Of a DNA stretch of 64,000 nt, positions 9,254 to 18,814 are shown piece by piece. A program made the position numbers and the translations under genes. Positions within the stretch are counted from its first letter, which is position 1; every line of letters starts with the position of its first letter. The stretch covers positions 62,001-126,000 of the forward strand of contig NZ_JACHBX010000002.1 of the NCBI RefSeq assembly GCF_014200505.1, read 5' to 3'. This stretch comes from Massilia aurea (GTDB lineage: Bacteria > Pseudomonadota > Gammaproteobacteria > Burkholderiales > Burkholderiaceae_D). Below the pieces are notes generated by a model. It had not been told where the DNA came from, ran no database searches, and saw nothing but the letters and a program-made list of their open reading frames with translations.

Positions 9254-10183
9254 ATGACGATCAAGCATGTATTCATTGTCGGTGTCGCAAAATGCGGCAC
9301 CACGGCGCTGTCGGAATGGATGGTCGTCAACGGCCTGGCCGAAGACCGCGTGCCCGGCGAAAAAGAACCGTATCTGTATGCGAACGACGAGCCGCACGCG
9401 GCGCGCTCGCGCAAAGCCAGTCTGCCGCTGCTTGACGCCAGCGCCGGTTATGCCTTCGATCCGGCCACCGTGCAGCGCCTGCCGCAGCACGATACGCGGC
9501 TGGTCCTGTGCCTGCGCAATGGGTTTGAGCGGATGTGGAGCTTCTACAAGATGTTCAAGCTCGATTCGCTGGGCGGGGACCAGGCGCGGGACTATTTTTC
9601 ATCGTACCAATCCGAACACAGCGGGACAGGCCGCGCGCCGCGTGAGGCCAGCACGTTTTCAAAGACCGTGATCCGTATCTGCCAGGCCTATTTTCCAAGG
9701 CGTTTGCACCTGATCGTGGAAGGCTATGCGCGGCATGAGCTGGAACATCTTCGTACGCATACCTTCATGCAGCGCATCGAGTACGAACTCGCGTTCTACC
9801 TGTCGCGCAAACAGTTTCCATTTTTTTCCATCCTCTCCAACAGCTTTTACTACACCCCGCTGCGCACGCTGCTGGAACGCTACCTGCCGTCCGACCTGTC
9901 CGTCATCTGCGTCAGCCGGCTTGACGATGCCGATGCGCGCCGCCGTTTCGTCGACGCCGTGTTCGAGAAATCGGTCGACACGCCGCCCGTTCCCGTCGTT
10001 TTCAGCAGCACCGAGATTGCCATCGACGAAGCACGGCCCGATTTCAACGACCGCTCATTCGACACGCTGCGCGCCTGCCTGCGGTACGACCTGGTCCAGG
10101 CACGCGGCCTGATCGCCACGACACGTCTGGGCGACAGCCTGCTGGACCATGCAGAACTGGACCGTTACCTCGCAGCCACGTAA
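9254..10183 (+). CDS. Sulfotransferase-domain protein
   Basis: A 309-residue protein with the PAPS-binding P-loop-like motif near the N terminus (GVAKCGTTAL, about 10-19), as in the GxxKxGTT signature of sulfotransferases. The 3'-phosphate region fits CLRNGFERMWSFYKMF (about 85-100), with the conserved Arg and Ser. The family moves sulfate from PAPS to a carbohydrate or other acceptor; the acceptor cannot be read from the sequence. An AGGAGA site lies six bases before the ATG. No signal peptide is present. A HAD hydrolase follows on the same strand and may be co-transcribed. No polysaccharide gene cluster is adjacent, which leaves the role open. Confidence 0.85.
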   Translation: MTIKHVFIVGVAKCGTTALSEWMVVNGLAEDRVPGEKEPYLYANDEPHAARSRKASLPLLDASAGYAFDPATVQRLPQHDTRLVLCLRNGFERMWSFYKMFKLDSLGGDQARDYFSSYQSEHSGTGRAPREASTFSKTVIRICQAYFPRRLHLIVEGYARHELEHLRTHTFMQRIEYELAFYLSRKQFPFFSILSNSFYYTPLRTLLERYLPSDLSVICVSRLDDADARRRFVDAVFEKSVDTPPVPVVFSSTEIAIDEARPDFNDRSFDTLRACLRYDLVQARGLIATTRLGDSLLDHAELDRYLAAT

Positions 10184-10298
10184 GCACCTCAGCACGCGCG
10201 TTGTCATACCCCTGTCATGCCAGCATCCGATGATGGTGCACAGTGGGCACCGGCAGGTTGACATGCCGGTCCGGTCAACGGCATCGGGGGCGCTGCAC

Positions 10299-11030
10299 AT
10301 GTACAACAGCGATAAACGGCTTCTCATTCTCGACGCGGATGGCACCACCATCGATGCATTTTCCGCGATCGCCATGGCCTTCAACCAGCACGGCTGCGTG
10401 CTCGGCGCCGAAACGGCATTCCAGAAACGACACCACCTGCTCAAGTACGTGGGCGGCCTGAAACAATTTCCGGCGATTATCAAGAAAAACCTGCGCAAGA
10501 ACAGCCGCGCCAAACTGGTCGACACGCTGACCGACATCTACCGACAAGAAGCCCGGCTGTATGACGGCATCCCCGACCTGATCCGCGAGCTGATCGCCGC
10601 GCCCGGCATCACGGTGGGCATCGTCACGCGCAATATCACGATCGAGCCCCTGGAAACGCTGCGCCAGCTGTTCCTGCGCCACGATATCGATATCGGCGCA
10701 CTGGATTTTCTGGAACATATTCCACTCAAGGACAAGAAGACGGCGTCGTTTCGCGCCGTGCGCGAGCGCTTCGGCGTCAATCCGGCGCGCGGTTATATCT
10801 GCGGCGACGAGCACAAGGATTTCACGGCCGCCGCCCATACCGGCATGCACCCGTTCATGGTCTCGTACGGGTTTGAAGACTACGATCGCCTGACCAACAA
10901 GTTCGCGATTCCCCCGGAGCTGATTTCGCGCACGTCGGGCGAGTTATGCGATCGCGTGCGCCATGCGCTGGACCTGACTCAGGCGCCGTACCAGAACAGC
11001 ACCGCGCTGGCAGCGCCGAACAGCCAGTAA
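10299..11030 (+). CDS. HAD-superfamily hydrolase
   Basis: About 243 residues from the ATG at 10299; in-frame ATGs at 10263 and 10149 are alternatives, the latter overlapping the sulfotransferase. Motif I is LDADGTT (DxDGT: nucleophile and acid/base Asp) near the N terminus, a motif II-like Thr follows in VGIVTRN, a Lys in the PLKDKK region fits motif III, and YICGDEHKDF looks like motif IV. This is a phosphatase-type HAD with a helical cap between motifs I and II. The substrate is unknown. It follows the sulfotransferase by 115 bp. Its last 52 bp overlap the 3' end of the convergent 4-TM protein gene, which is unusually long for a convergent overlap. Confidence 0.85.
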   Translation: MYNSDKRLLILDADGTTIDAFSAIAMAFNQHGCVLGAETAFQKRHHLLKYVGGLKQFPAIIKKNLRKNSRAKLVDTLTDIYRQEARLYDGIPDLIRELIAAPGITVGIVTRNITIEPLETLRQLFLRHDIDIGALDFLEHIPLKDKKTASFRAVRERFGVNPARGYICGDEHKDFTAAAHTGMHPFMVSYGFEDYDRLTNKFAIPPELISRTSGELCDRVRHALDLTQAPYQNSTALAAPNSQ

Positions 11031-11446
11031 TCGATCGGCGCGCCGAGCGCCCAGCGCTTGTGCCACGCCACATGCACCTGCTTGAAGCGGCGCCAGCCGA
11101 AGGCCGGATTGATGACGAACCACAGATAATCCTCGACGATCCAGAACAGCATGATCGAGGCCATCACCGTCGCCTCGAGCTGCCACGACCACTGGCCCAT
11201 GAAGAACAGCGGGAAGTGAAACACCAGTCCGATGAACGAGAACATCCACAGGTGGTAGCCCGTCAGCGCGCGCCCGCCCCAGAAGATGTCGAGCAGCAGA
11301 TGCTCCTCGATGCGCCAGGTCGGCAGGTTCGCCGCCCAGCCGGCCTCCCCTTCGATTTCCACTTCCACACGCGCGAACAGATACGCCAGCACCAGCACGG
11401 CGCACACCGTCGCCACGAGCCTGGCGCCATCGGCTAATTCAAACAT
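10979..11446 (-). CDS. Four-TM membrane protein of unknown function
   Basis: About 155 residues with four hydrophobic segments: an N-terminal helix (LVATVCAVLVLAYLFA), a Phe-rich helix (FSFIGLVFHFPLFFMG), a third containing MLFWIVEDYLWF, and a C-terminal DYWLFGAASAVLFWY. The ATG at 11446 overlaps the stop of the upstream glycosyltransferase gene (ATGTTTGA), suggesting translational coupling; ATG 11455 is an alternative. Aromatic and acidic residues inside the third helix (WIVEDYLWF) may form a site for a lipid or cofactor, but that is a guess. I do not recognise a characterised family. Its position suggests it works with the glycolipid-type transferase. Confidence 0.75.
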   Translation of the reverse strand: MFELADGARLVATVCAVLVLAYLFARVEVEIEGEAGWAANLPTWRIEEHLLLDIFWGGRALTGYHLWMFSFIGLVFHFPLFFMGQWSWQLEATVMASIMLFWIVEDYLWFVINPAFGWRRFKQVHVAWHKRWALGAPIDYWLFGAASAVLFWYGA

Positions 11447-12593
11447 GGGCGGCATCCCGTTGACGGGCGGCTTGCACCAGAACGGTTTCGACGACGTGGC
11501 GGGCAGCCTGCGGGCGGCCAAGGGCGCGTGCACAGGCAGCCATCCGGGCCAGTTTTTCCGGGTGCGCCATCAGGTAGCGGATGCGGTAGTCGAGCGTGGC
11601 CAGGTCGACCGCCTTGAGCGCGGCGCCATGCTCGAGCAGATAATTGGCGTTGTGCTCTTCCTGGCCCGGGATCGGTGCATTGACGATCATCGGCACGCCC
11701 ATCGCCAGGCACTCGGCCGTGGTCGCGCCGCCCGGCTTGGTGATCACCAGGTCGGCGCACGCCATCAGGCGCTCGACGCGGTCCGTGTAGCCCTGTGGCG
11801 CCAGCCGGCCCGGAAAGCGCACGGCCAGGCGCTGCAGTGCGGCCAGTTCGGCGGCGTTCTTGCCGGCCAGCGCGATCAGCTGAAAATTGCCGGGAATCGC
11901 CAGCAACTGCTGCGCCACGCGGTGCAAGCCACCCAGGCCGGCGCCCCCGCCCATCAGCAGGAAGGTCGGCAGCGCCGGGTTCAGGCCCAGTGTTCTAGCG
12001 CAGTCGGCGCGGTCGTGGGTGATCGAAAACGCCGGCATCGTGGGAATGCCGGCGACGTAGATGGCATGCGCGGCCACGCCCTGGTCGTGCATGCGGAACG
12101 CCACCTCGTCGTTGGCGGCAAAATAGCCGGTGACGTGCGGCTGCAGCCACATGCGGTGCAGGTCGAAATCGGTCACTTGTACCCAGAGCGGGCACGAGAG
12201 TTTTCCGGCGGCGATCTGCTGCGACAGTACTTCGGCCGGCTGGAAATGGGTGCAGATGATCGCGTCGGGTTGCAGCGCCGCGATCTCATTGGTCAGGGCG
12301 CGGCACGCACGCCGTTCGATGCGGCGCCGCAGCCGGCTGACCAGGCTATTCGGGCTGGCCGCATCGGTCCAGCGGTAGATATAGCGCCACAAGCCCGGCG
12401 CGCGGGTGATCAGGCGCAGATAGAAATCCGTGTAGACCTTGCGCAGCAGTGGCGTGGCAAACGCCATCGCATCCAGGTGGATGACGGTGGCATCCGGGTG
12501 TTCGGCTGCGGCGCAGGCGCGGATGGCCTCGGCGATCCGGGTGTGACCGGCGCCAGCGGGGACGCTGAGCAGGACGATGGTCTTGCCGGCCAT
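11439..12593 (-). CDS. MGDG synthase/processive diacylglycerol glycosyltransferase-like protein (GT28)
   Basis: About 384 residues from ATG 12593; a GTG at 12620 would add nine. The N-terminal Rossmann half has the signature SVPAGAGHTR, as in monogalactosyldiacylglycerol synthases and UgtP-type diacylglycerol glucosyltransferases. The C-terminal half has the donor-site motif ITKPGGATTAECLAMGVP, typical of GT28/MurG folds. The expected reaction is transfer of a hexose from a UDP-sugar to diacylglycerol at the inner membrane. Such enzymes are less common in Gram-negative than Gram-positive bacteria and may make glycolipids under phosphate limitation (family knowledge). The gene is translationally coupled to the 4-TM protein downstream, and 160 bp separates it from the GH15 stop. 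Confidence 0.85.
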   Translation of the reverse strand: MAGKTIVLLSVPAGAGHTRIAEAIRACAAAEHPDATVIHLDAMAFATPLLRKVYTDFYLRLITRAPGLWRYIYRWTDAASPNSLVSRLRRRIERRACRALTNEIAALQPDAIICTHFQPAEVLSQQIAAGKLSCPLWVQVTDFDLHRMWLQPHVTGYFAANDEVAFRMHDQGVAAHAIYVAGIPTMPAFSITHDRADCARTLGLNPALPTFLLMGGGAGLGGLHRVAQQLLAIPGNFQLIALAGKNAAELAALQRLAVRFPGRLAPQGYTDRVERLMACADLVITKPGGATTAECLAMGVPMIVNAPIPGQEEHNANYLLEHGAALKAVDLATLDYRIRYLMAHPEKLARMAACARALGRPQAARHVVETVLVQAARQRDAAHV

Positions 12594-12753
12594 GCTGCGC
12601 TGGAGTTCGCCCTCTTTCACGAGGGGCGCTTCCCGGCCTGCGCCAACGCTGCCATCCGGTCAGGCGAAGATTTCTGCTTCATGCACACTCCATCGCAAGG
12701 TGATGCGACGAAGTGTGAAGGCCGATTATGACCCGGCCATGACGATCATGCAG

Positions 12754-14610
12754 TTAGACGACGCTGTTCCACGGCTTGGACAGGCGCATCGCGCAATTGA
12801 TCAGGCCCACCATCGAATACGTCTGCGGGAAATTGCCCCACATTTCGCCGGTGTCCGGATGCGTGTCTTCCGACAGCAGGCCCAGGTGATTGCGCGCTGC
12901 CAGCATCGCCTCGAACACGACGCGTGCTTCGTCCTCACGGCCGATTCGCGCCAGCGCATCGATGCGCCAGAACGTGCAGATATTGAAGGCTGTTTCCGGC
13001 TTGCCAAAGTCGTCCGGCGCTTCATAGCGGCGCATGTACGGCCCGTCGCACAGCGACTTTTCCAGCGCGTCGACCGTGGCGACGAAGCGCGGATCCATCG
13101 GATCGATGAAGTTGATCTCGGCCATCAACAGCACGCTGGCGTCGAGGTCGCGTCCACCCAGACTTTCGGCAAACGCCTGGCGCTCTTCGCTCCACGCTTC
13201 GGTCAACAGGCGATTGCGGATGATTTCCGCGCGCTCGCCCCAGAACGTGGCGCGCTCGGGCAAGTCCAGTTCTTCGGCGATCTTGGCCAGGCGGTCGCAC
13301 GCTGCCCAGTTCATCAGCACCGACGAGGTGTGCACACGGGCGCGCGTGCGCAGCTCCCACATGCCTGCGTCCGGCTCGTCGTACAGGCGGAATGCCTGTT
13401 CACCCACCGCTTCGAGTTGCACGAACTCGGCATGCCCGGCACGGCGGAACAGGCGGTGATCGAAGAAGGCCTGCGCCGCGCCGAGCACGATATTGCCGTA
13501 CACGTCGTGCTGGAAGTGTTCCTGCGCCTGGTTGCCCACGCGCACCGGCCCATTGTTGCGGTAGCCGGGCAGGTGCTCGATGATCGATTCGGGCAGCTCT
13601 TCTTCCAGCCCGATGCCGTACAGCGGCTGGATATGCCCGCCCTTGGCGCGGGCCACGACATTGCTCAGCCAGCGCAGATAGTCTTCCATCGTGCCGACTT
13701 CCGACAAGCTGTTCAGCGCGCGAATCACGAAGAACGCGTCGCGCAGCCAGCAGTAGCGGTAATCCCAGTTGCGCTCGCTTCCCGGTGCTTCCGGGATGCT
13801 GGTCGTCATCGCGGCGATGATCGCGCCGGTGTCTTCGTACAGCGAGAGCTTCAGCGTGATCGCGGCGCGGATGACGACATCCTGCCACTCGAGCGGCAGC
13901 GCCAGGCGGCGCGACCAGGTGCGCCAGTACGAAATCGTCTCGAGCTCGAAGCGGTGCGCGGTGTCCTTGATGCCATCGGCCAGCGTTTCGTCCGGTCCGA
14001 GCATGAAGTTCAGCGGCCGGTCGAGCAGGAAGAACGACTCGGACATCACATAATTAAGCGACGCGTCGGTGTTCAGGCGAAGCGTCTGGTCGGGACCGAC
14101 GTAGCGGATGTGGTGGCTGCCCTGCGTGATCTCGGGCGCCTTGGCGCCGTATTCGAAGCGGGGCCGCATGATCACGCGCACGCGCACGCCGCTGCCCAAC
14201 GGACGCACGCGGCGCACCAGCATCAGGGGGCGGAACATGCGGTCGCGGCTCAAAAAGCGCGGCGCGAAGTCGGTGATCTCGATGCCGTTGCCGCCGCTGT
14301 CGAACAGGCGCGTGCGCAGCACGGCCGTGTTCGGTTCATACACCTGCTCGCTGCGGGCGAAGTCTTCCAGCTCGACGCTCCACAGGCTGCCCTTTTCGCT
14401 CGGATCGAGCAAGGCATTGAAGACCGGGTCGCCGTCAAAGCGCGGCAGGCAGCACCAGACCATCCGGCCCATGCGGTCGACCAGGGCGCTGAAGGCGCAA
14501 TTGCCGATCACGCCGCAATCGAGCGAACCGGTGGGGTCAATCGTGCCCCGTGCTTCGAGGGCGTTCGGTAGTGCGGTACTCATTGTCGACTCGTGGGAAT
14601 CATCATTCAT
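12754..14610 (-). CDS. Glycoside hydrolase family 15 protein (glucoamylase/trehalase-like)
   Basis: A 618-residue cytoplasmic protein of the bacterial GH15 type. An N-terminal beta-sandwich region (about 20-240, starting [13 protein letters not shown]) precedes an (alpha/alpha)6 catalytic part (about 245-615) with [14 protein letters not shown], the [14 protein letters not shown] segment and a late [15 protein letters not shown] block. Known members include glucoamylases, glucodextranases and trehalases that act on alpha-glucosides. Its place after otsA-otsB favours trehalose or a related alpha-glucan as substrate; this is inference. I chose ATG 14610 because an AAAGGA site lies 8 bp upstream; the ATG overlaps the otsB stop by 8 bp (ATGAATGA), so the two are coupled. 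Confidence 0.9.
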   Translation of the reverse strand: MNDDSHESTMSTALPNALEARGTIDPTGSLDCGVIGNCAFSALVDRMGRMVWCCLPRFDGDPVFNALLDPSEKGSLWSVELEDFARSEQVYEPNTAVLRTRLFDSGGNGIEITDFAPRFLSRDRMFRPLMLVRRVRPLGSGVRVRVIMRPRFEYGAKAPEITQGSHHIRYVGPDQTLRLNTDASLNYVMSESFFLLDRPLNFMLGPDETLADGIKDTAHRFELETISYWRTWSRRLALPLEWQDVVIRAAITLKLSLYEDTGAIIAAMTTSIPEAPGSERNWDYRYCWLRDAFFVIRALNSLSEVGTMEDYLRWLSNVVARAKGGHIQPLYGIGLEEELPESIIEHLPGYRNNGPVRVGNQAQEHFQHDVYGNIVLGAAQAFFDHRLFRRAGHAEFVQLEAVGEQAFRLYDEPDAGMWELRTRARVHTSSVLMNWAACDRLAKIAEELDLPERATFWGERAEIIRNRLLTEAWSEERQAFAESLGGRDLDASVLLMAEINFIDPMDPRFVATVDALEKSLCDGPYMRRYEAPDDFGKPETAFNICTFWRIDALARIGREDEARVVFEAMLAARNHLGLLSEDTHPDTGEMWGNFPQTYSMVGLINCAMRLSKPWNSVV

Positions 14611-15382
14611 GGGGTATGTCCTTTCCAATGGTTGGCGCGGCGGCCGCTTGCGACAGTACGATGCGCAATTGTTCCGCCGACGCGATGCGGCACTGGGCCA
14701 CGGTGGGGCCCGGGCCGACCTTCAGGCCGATCCCGCCAATACTTTGTACTTGTGCAAAACCTGCTTCGTCGGTCGTGTCGTCACCAATGAACAGGGGCCG
14801 GTAACCGGCGAACGGCGCGTCAGCCAGGAAGTCGCGGATCGCCGTGCCCTTGCTGACGGCGTTCGACTTGACCTCGACGATCATCTTGCCTTCCATGAGC
14901 AACAGGCCCGGGCTGGCATCCACCGCCACGCGCATCGCGTCGGTGCACAGCGCCTGCAATTCGGGCGCCTGGCGGAAGTGCAGCGCCAGCGCGCCGTGCT
15001 TTTCTTCGACCCACAGGTCGGGATGGCGCGCCGCCAGCCCCTGTGCAGCCTGGCGCACCAGGGCAAAGTCGGGCGGCGTGAGGCGACGCACGACACCATC
15101 GACACCGCGCCGCTCCATCCCATGCACACCGGCTGCAGGGAATGTCAGCGGCGCCAGCAGTTTGTCGAGCTCGTTGATGGGCCGGCCGGACACGAGGGCC
15201 AGCCGCCCGTTCAGGCGCGCCTGCAGCAGCGGCAGCGCGCTGCGCAGCATGTCGGTGACGATCACCTGGTCGGGCAGTGGCGCGATGTCCACCAGCGTGC
15301 CGTCGAAATCGAGAAACAGCGCGCAATCGGGCGCGGCCAGCAAGTCGAGTGCGGCCTGCAGGTTGTCATTGGCAGCGATCAT
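14603..15382 (-). CDS. otsB: Trehalose-6-phosphate phosphatase
   Basis: A 259-residue HAD-type phosphatase that removes phosphate from trehalose 6-phosphate to give trehalose. The nucleophile motif FLDFDGTL is near residue 24, LVSGRP lies around 63-68, and [10 protein letters not shown] near residue 200 supplies the Mg-binding acidic residues, all typical of OtsB. The ATG overlaps the otsA stop by 4 bp (ATGA), and its stop overlaps the GH15 start, so otsA-otsB-GH15 form one coupled operon. The length matches the family. Confidence 0.95.
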   Translation of the reverse strand: MIAANDNLQAALDLLAAPDCALFLDFDGTLVDIAPLPDQVIVTDMLRSALPLLQARLNGRLALVSGRPINELDKLLAPLTFPAAGVHGMERRGVDGVVRRLTPPDFALVRQAAQGLAARHPDLWVEEKHGALALHFRQAPELQALCTDAMRVAVDASPGLLLMEGKMIVEVKSNAVSKGTAIRDFLADAPFAGYRPLFIGDDTTDEAGFAQVQSIGGIGLKVGPGPTVAQCRIASAEQLRIVLSQAAAAPTIGKDIPHE

Positions 15383-17667
15383 GCTTCACCCCTACGCACG
15401 CGGTCCTGGCTGAGCGAGACGATGCGCGACTTGACGCGCTCGCGCTGGCGCAGGCGCGCTGCATCCTGCAGCATGCGACCAGCCCAGCGATACACGTTGA
15501 AGTCGCGCACCCGGCGGCGCATGCTGCGCATCCGTTCGCGCTGCTCGTCGCGCGGCATGCGCAGCGCCTGGTACAGCGCTTCGGCGCCCTCTTCGATGTG
15601 GTACGGATTGACGATCAGCGCTTCATGCAGCTCGCGCGCCGCGCCGGTGAACTGGCTCAGGATCAGCGCGCCACCTTCATCGTCGCGGGCGGCGATGAAT
15701 TCCTTGGCCACCAGGTTCATGCCATCGTGCAGACTGGTCACGCTGCAAACGTCCGACGCGCGGAAGTACGTGCGCAACTGGCGCTGTTCGTGGTGCTCGG
15801 TTTTCAGCACGATCGGCAGGTAGGTGCCGCTGGCGTAGCGGTCATTGATCCGCTGGGCCAAGCCGCGCACGCGCGTTTCCAGGTTCTGATATTCGTCGAG
15901 CGACGAGCGGGTGGGCGCGGCGATCTGCACGAACGTGAACTTGCCGATCATTTCCGGGTACAGCTCGAACATGCGTTCGACCGCTTCGAAGCGTTCGACG
16001 ATGCCCTTGGTGTAATCGAGACGGTCGACGCCGATGCCCAGCAACTGGTCGGCCGGCAGCGACAGCGACTGGCGGATCTCGGCGCGGCAGGCGGCGATGT
16101 CCGGTTCGCCCGGGATCTCGTCGGGCCAGGCGATGGAAATCGGATACGGTTTTACTTGCGTGAGCTGGTTGCCGTAGCTGACGGTCGATGCTTCGTCTTC
16201 GATGCGGGTTTCCAGGTAGCGGTCGACCGTGTCGAGGAAATTCTTGCGGTGGAACGGCGTATGGAAGCCCAGGATCGTGCTGCCCAGCATGCCGTCGAGG
16301 ATTTCTTCGCGCCATGGGCAGATGCCAAACGACTCCGGATTCGGCCACGGGATGTGCCAGAACGTGATGATGGTTGCCTTTGGCAGCACCGCACGCACCA
16401 TGCGCGGCAGCAGCGCGAAGTGATAATCCTGCACCAGCACGACCGGGTTGTCGGAGCGCGCTTCGGCGATCACGGCATCGGCAAATCGCTGGTTCACGCG
16501 CACGTATTCGGCCCAGTCCGTCGAACGGAATACAGGGCGCACGTGGGCGATATGGCACAGCGGCCACAGGCCTTCGTTAGCAAAGCCATAGTAATAGCCC
16601 TGCTCTTCTTCTTTCGACAGCCAGACGCGGCGCAGCGTATAGCTCGGATTGTCGGGCGGGACCGGCACGTGGTCGTTGGCGTCGACCGTTTCGCGGTCGG
16701 CCGAACCGGCGCCATGCGCGATCCAGGTGCCGGAGCAGGCGCGCATCACGGCTTCCACCGCCGTGACCAGGCCACTGGCCGGCCGTTGCACTTTCACGCC
16801 ATTGGGCGTGGCCACGTGGATATAGGGCTCGCGGTTCGAGACCACGAGGATCTGGTCACCGGCCAGGTCCTGGTTCAGCAGCAGCTTGAGCGTCTCGGGA
16901 CTCCAGGTCGTTGACTCGACCGGGCTGGCGGCCAGCTCACGCTGGTAGTCATTGAGCATGGCGCGGAACTCGCTGGCCAGCGGCGCCATGTCACCTTCGA
17001 CCGGCGCCGGCTGCGCCGCACCGCGGCGTGGCGAGCGCGGCAGCAGTTCGCCGCGCAGCATTTCACGCATGCCGGCCACCCAGCCATGCCAGCTCAGGTG
17101 GGCGATGATCACGGTGATCATGGAAATCGCGCCAGCCATCAGCACGAACAGGCCAAGGATGTATTTCTTGGTGTCGGCACTGCGGCGCTCGATGAAGCTC
17201 ATGTCCTGTACCAGCACCAGGCGGCCGGCAGAGACGCCGTCCTGCATCAGTTCACGCGTGGAGACGTGGACCGGACCCTCTGCCAGACGGACGACAGGAT
17301 TGGACGTCGAGCCATCCTCCTCGTTGCTGACCTGCCCCTCGCGGCAACCGAGCGTGGCCGGATAGGTCGAGGTCTTGTACAACAGCATGCCGTCGGTCGA
17401 GCACAGGGCCAGCGCGTACAGGCGCTCGTCCTGGATTGCGCGCTCGAACGCATCATTGATGCGCTCGCCCGAACCATCTTCGAGATAGGTCAGCAAAGGC
17501 TGTTGCAGCGTGCTCGACACCAGACGCGAGCGCGTGTCGAGGTCACGCACAAACCAGCGCTGGGTGAGATTTTCCATCCACGGAATGGCAAAGTACCCGA
17601 ATAGCGCCAGCACGAGGGCAAGGGGAACGATGAACCGCAGGGACAATTGAATGGATCTGAAGCGCAT
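15379..17667 (-). CDS. otsA: Trehalose-6-phosphate synthase with N-terminal membrane sensor module
   Basis: The 762-residue protein is much longer than classical OtsA (~470). The GT20 catalytic domain spans about 271-735, with SNREPY (277-282), VDRLDYTKG (547-555) and [11 protein letters not shown] (648-658); it joins UDP-glucose and glucose 6-phosphate. The extra N terminus has a transmembrane helix (about 12-30), a ~140-residue extracytoplasmic domain with two Cys (89 and 108), a second helix (about 169-190) and a linker of ~80 residues. The layout resembles a chemoreceptor or histidine-kinase sensor placed on a biosynthetic enzyme. Visible: two helices flanking a soluble domain. Inferred: signal-controlled trehalose synthesis at the inner membrane. 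It is the first gene of the ots operon. Confidence 0.93.
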   Translation of the reverse strand: MRFRSIQLSLRFIVPLALVLALFGYFAIPWMENLTQRWFVRDLDTRSRLVSSTLQQPLLTYLEDGSGERINDAFERAIQDERLYALALCSTDGMLLYKTSTYPATLGCREGQVSNEEDGSTSNPVVRLAEGPVHVSTRELMQDGVSAGRLVLVQDMSFIERRSADTKKYILGLFVLMAGAISMITVIIAHLSWHGWVAGMREMLRGELLPRSPRRGAAQPAPVEGDMAPLASEFRAMLNDYQRELAASPVESTTWSPETLKLLLNQDLAGDQILVVSNREPYIHVATPNGVKVQRPASGLVTAVEAVMRACSGTWIAHGAGSADRETVDANDHVPVPPDNPSYTLRRVWLSKEEEQGYYYGFANEGLWPLCHIAHVRPVFRSTDWAEYVRVNQRFADAVIAEARSDNPVVLVQDYHFALLPRMVRAVLPKATIITFWHIPWPNPESFGICPWREEILDGMLGSTILGFHTPFHRKNFLDTVDRYLETRIEDEASTVSYGNQLTQVKPYPISIAWPDEIPGEPDIAACRAEIRQSLSLPADQLLGIGVDRLDYTKGIVERFEAVERMFELYPEMIGKFTFVQIAAPTRSSLDEYQNLETRVRGLAQRINDRYASGTYLPIVLKTEHHEQRQLRTYFRASDVCSVTSLHDGMNLVAKEFIAARDDEGGALILSQFTGAARELHEALIVNPYHIEEGAEALYQALRMPRDEQRERMRSMRRRVRDFNVYRWAGRMLQDAARLRQRERVKSRIVSLSQDRVRRGEA

Positions 17668-17704
17668 GAAGCTCTTTCAATGGGACGAAGACGCCGACCG
17701 ATTG

Positions 17705-17733
17705 ATTATAGCTATCTAAAAATTATCTTGTCG
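17705..17733 (-). promoter_or_regulatory. Putative otsA promoter
   Basis: On the minus strand a perfect -10 hexamer TATAAT (17705-17710) is preceded by GC, giving the C at -13 favoured by RpoS. The -35 at 17-bp spacing is poor (CGACAA, 17728-17733). The -10 lies about 38 bp before the ATG. E. coli otsBA is RpoS-dependent (known); a similar control here is inferred. Confidence 0.4.
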
Positions 17734-17996
17734 CTATGGCATGCAACGGTGTCGAACCGGGTGGGATCGTCTTGTAATCAGCAAATTCATCGAAAATTGC
17801 CCGGCCACACTCACCACTGGCAAATTATTAATAGGACCTACCTTATTGCAACAAAATTGCGTCAATGCCCTGAATAAAAAATAAACTGTCGTTATTTGTA
17901 TGACAAGCGTATGAAATTTGTCGAAAAATCTTACAATTATTTACCAAAGAGTCATTAGCAAAAATAATCTTCATAGAAATCAACGTCTTGTTTTGC

Positions 17997-18012
17997 TGGC
18001 ACGTAATATGCA
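17997..18012 (+). promoter_or_regulatory. Sigma-54 (RpoN) type promoter of the PEP-CTERM gene
   Basis: TGGCACGTAATATGCA has GG and GC exactly ten bases apart (GG 17998-17999, GC 18010-18011) and differs from TGGCACG-N4-TTGCW at one conserved base. It lies ~100 bp before the ATG at 18114, giving a leader of about 90 nt. PEP-CTERM genes in other betaproteobacteria have been reported to depend on RpoN with the PrsK/PrsR pair (family knowledge). Confidence 0.65.
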
Positions 18013-18113
18013 TTGGCTTCCATAGTCGTCGAATAATCGTTACGACAGCCGATACAGGGGCTGTGACACGAATGCAGCCCCCCGTTCATCGAACAAACTT
18101 GGAGCGCAACAGA

Positions 18114-18734
18114 ATGAAGAACGCATTACTCGCATTGCTGATTTCCGGAATGATGGCTTCGGCATCCGCCACGGTCGTAGTTGATGAAGGTTTTGACGAC
18201 GTCAGCACGCTCCAGAACAAGGGCTGGATCATTGACAACAAGAGTGCCCCACTTGGTACGCTCAACTGGTTCCAGGGCGATCAAACCAAATTCGATGCCC
18301 AGAGCGGCGCGCCGGAATCGTTCGCCGCCACCAGTTTCAGCAGCGGTGTCGACGGTGGCACACTCAACAACTGGCTGTACACCCCTGAATTCTCGACCCT
18401 GCTTGGCGTCACCGTCTCGTTCTGGCTGCGGGCAGTCGACGAAGAAGGCTATAGCGACAAGTTTGCGTTTGGTTTTGTCGACACCGACGGTGTCGGATTT
18501 AACCTGGTCCCAAGCTTCACCGTTGGCAAGAATGGCTGGACCCAATACACGGCCTGGATCGGCCCACGCGAGGGCTCGGCCCGGTTTGGCTTCCAATATA
18601 CCGGCGAGACAGCCGAGTCGAATTATGTTGGCCTCGATTCCGTAGTCGTCGATGTGCCTGAACCGTCGAGCATCCTGATCCTGGCCGCTGGCGCCATGGG
18701 CCTCGTTGCCGCACGTCGCCGCAAACGCGTCTGA
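18114..18734 (+). CDS. PEP-CTERM sorting-domain protein (choice-of-anchor J type)
   Basis: A 206-residue exported protein. A signal peptide (MKNALLALLISGMMASASA) precedes a beta-rich domain of the choice-of-anchor J type (about 22-178: EGFDDVS start, NNWLYTPEF, SFWLRA, GLDSVVV). The C terminus has the VPEPSS motif, a hydrophobic helix and an Arg/Lys tail (ARRRKR), the sorting signal cut by an exosortase. No exosortase gene is in the window. The start at 18114 has GGAG nine bases upstream; the frame is open further left but that part lacks a signal. It is expected to be released to the surface or biofilm matrix after sorting. It lies behind a sigma-54-type promoter. Confidence 0.93.
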   Translation: MKNALLALLISGMMASASATVVVDEGFDDVSTLQNKGWIIDNKSAPLGTLNWFQGDQTKFDAQSGAPESFAATSFSSGVDGGTLNNWLYTPEFSTLLGVTVSFWLRAVDEEGYSDKFAFGFVDTDGVGFNLVPSFTVGKNGWTQYTAWIGPREGSARFGFQYTGETAESNYVGLDSVVVDVPEPSSILILAAGAMGLVAARRRKRV

Positions 18735-18814
18735 GCGCTCCACGCCACGCTGTCCGCCGAAGCACGCTGCGCTTCGCACATTTTGCATCGAATAAGTTTT
18801 CCCAGGAGATTGTC

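Larger units (their letters stand above)
17668..18113. other. AT-rich divergent intergenic region between otsA and the PEP-CTERM gene
   Basis: 446 bp without a credible gene, clearly more AT-rich than the flanks from about 17700 to 18060. It holds the otsA -10 element on the minus strand and the sigma-54-type promoter on the plus strand at 17997-18012. Several A/T runs (17868-17885, 17957-17975) and an imperfect repeat around 17900-17922 (GACAA...TTTGTC) may be activator sites. Nothing else is recognisable. Confidence 0.6.

Noticed and set aside
11286..14571. Long plus-strand frames opposite the glycosyltransferase and GH15 genes
   Set aside because: No signal, domain or ribosome site; they mirror two well-supported minus-strand enzymes.
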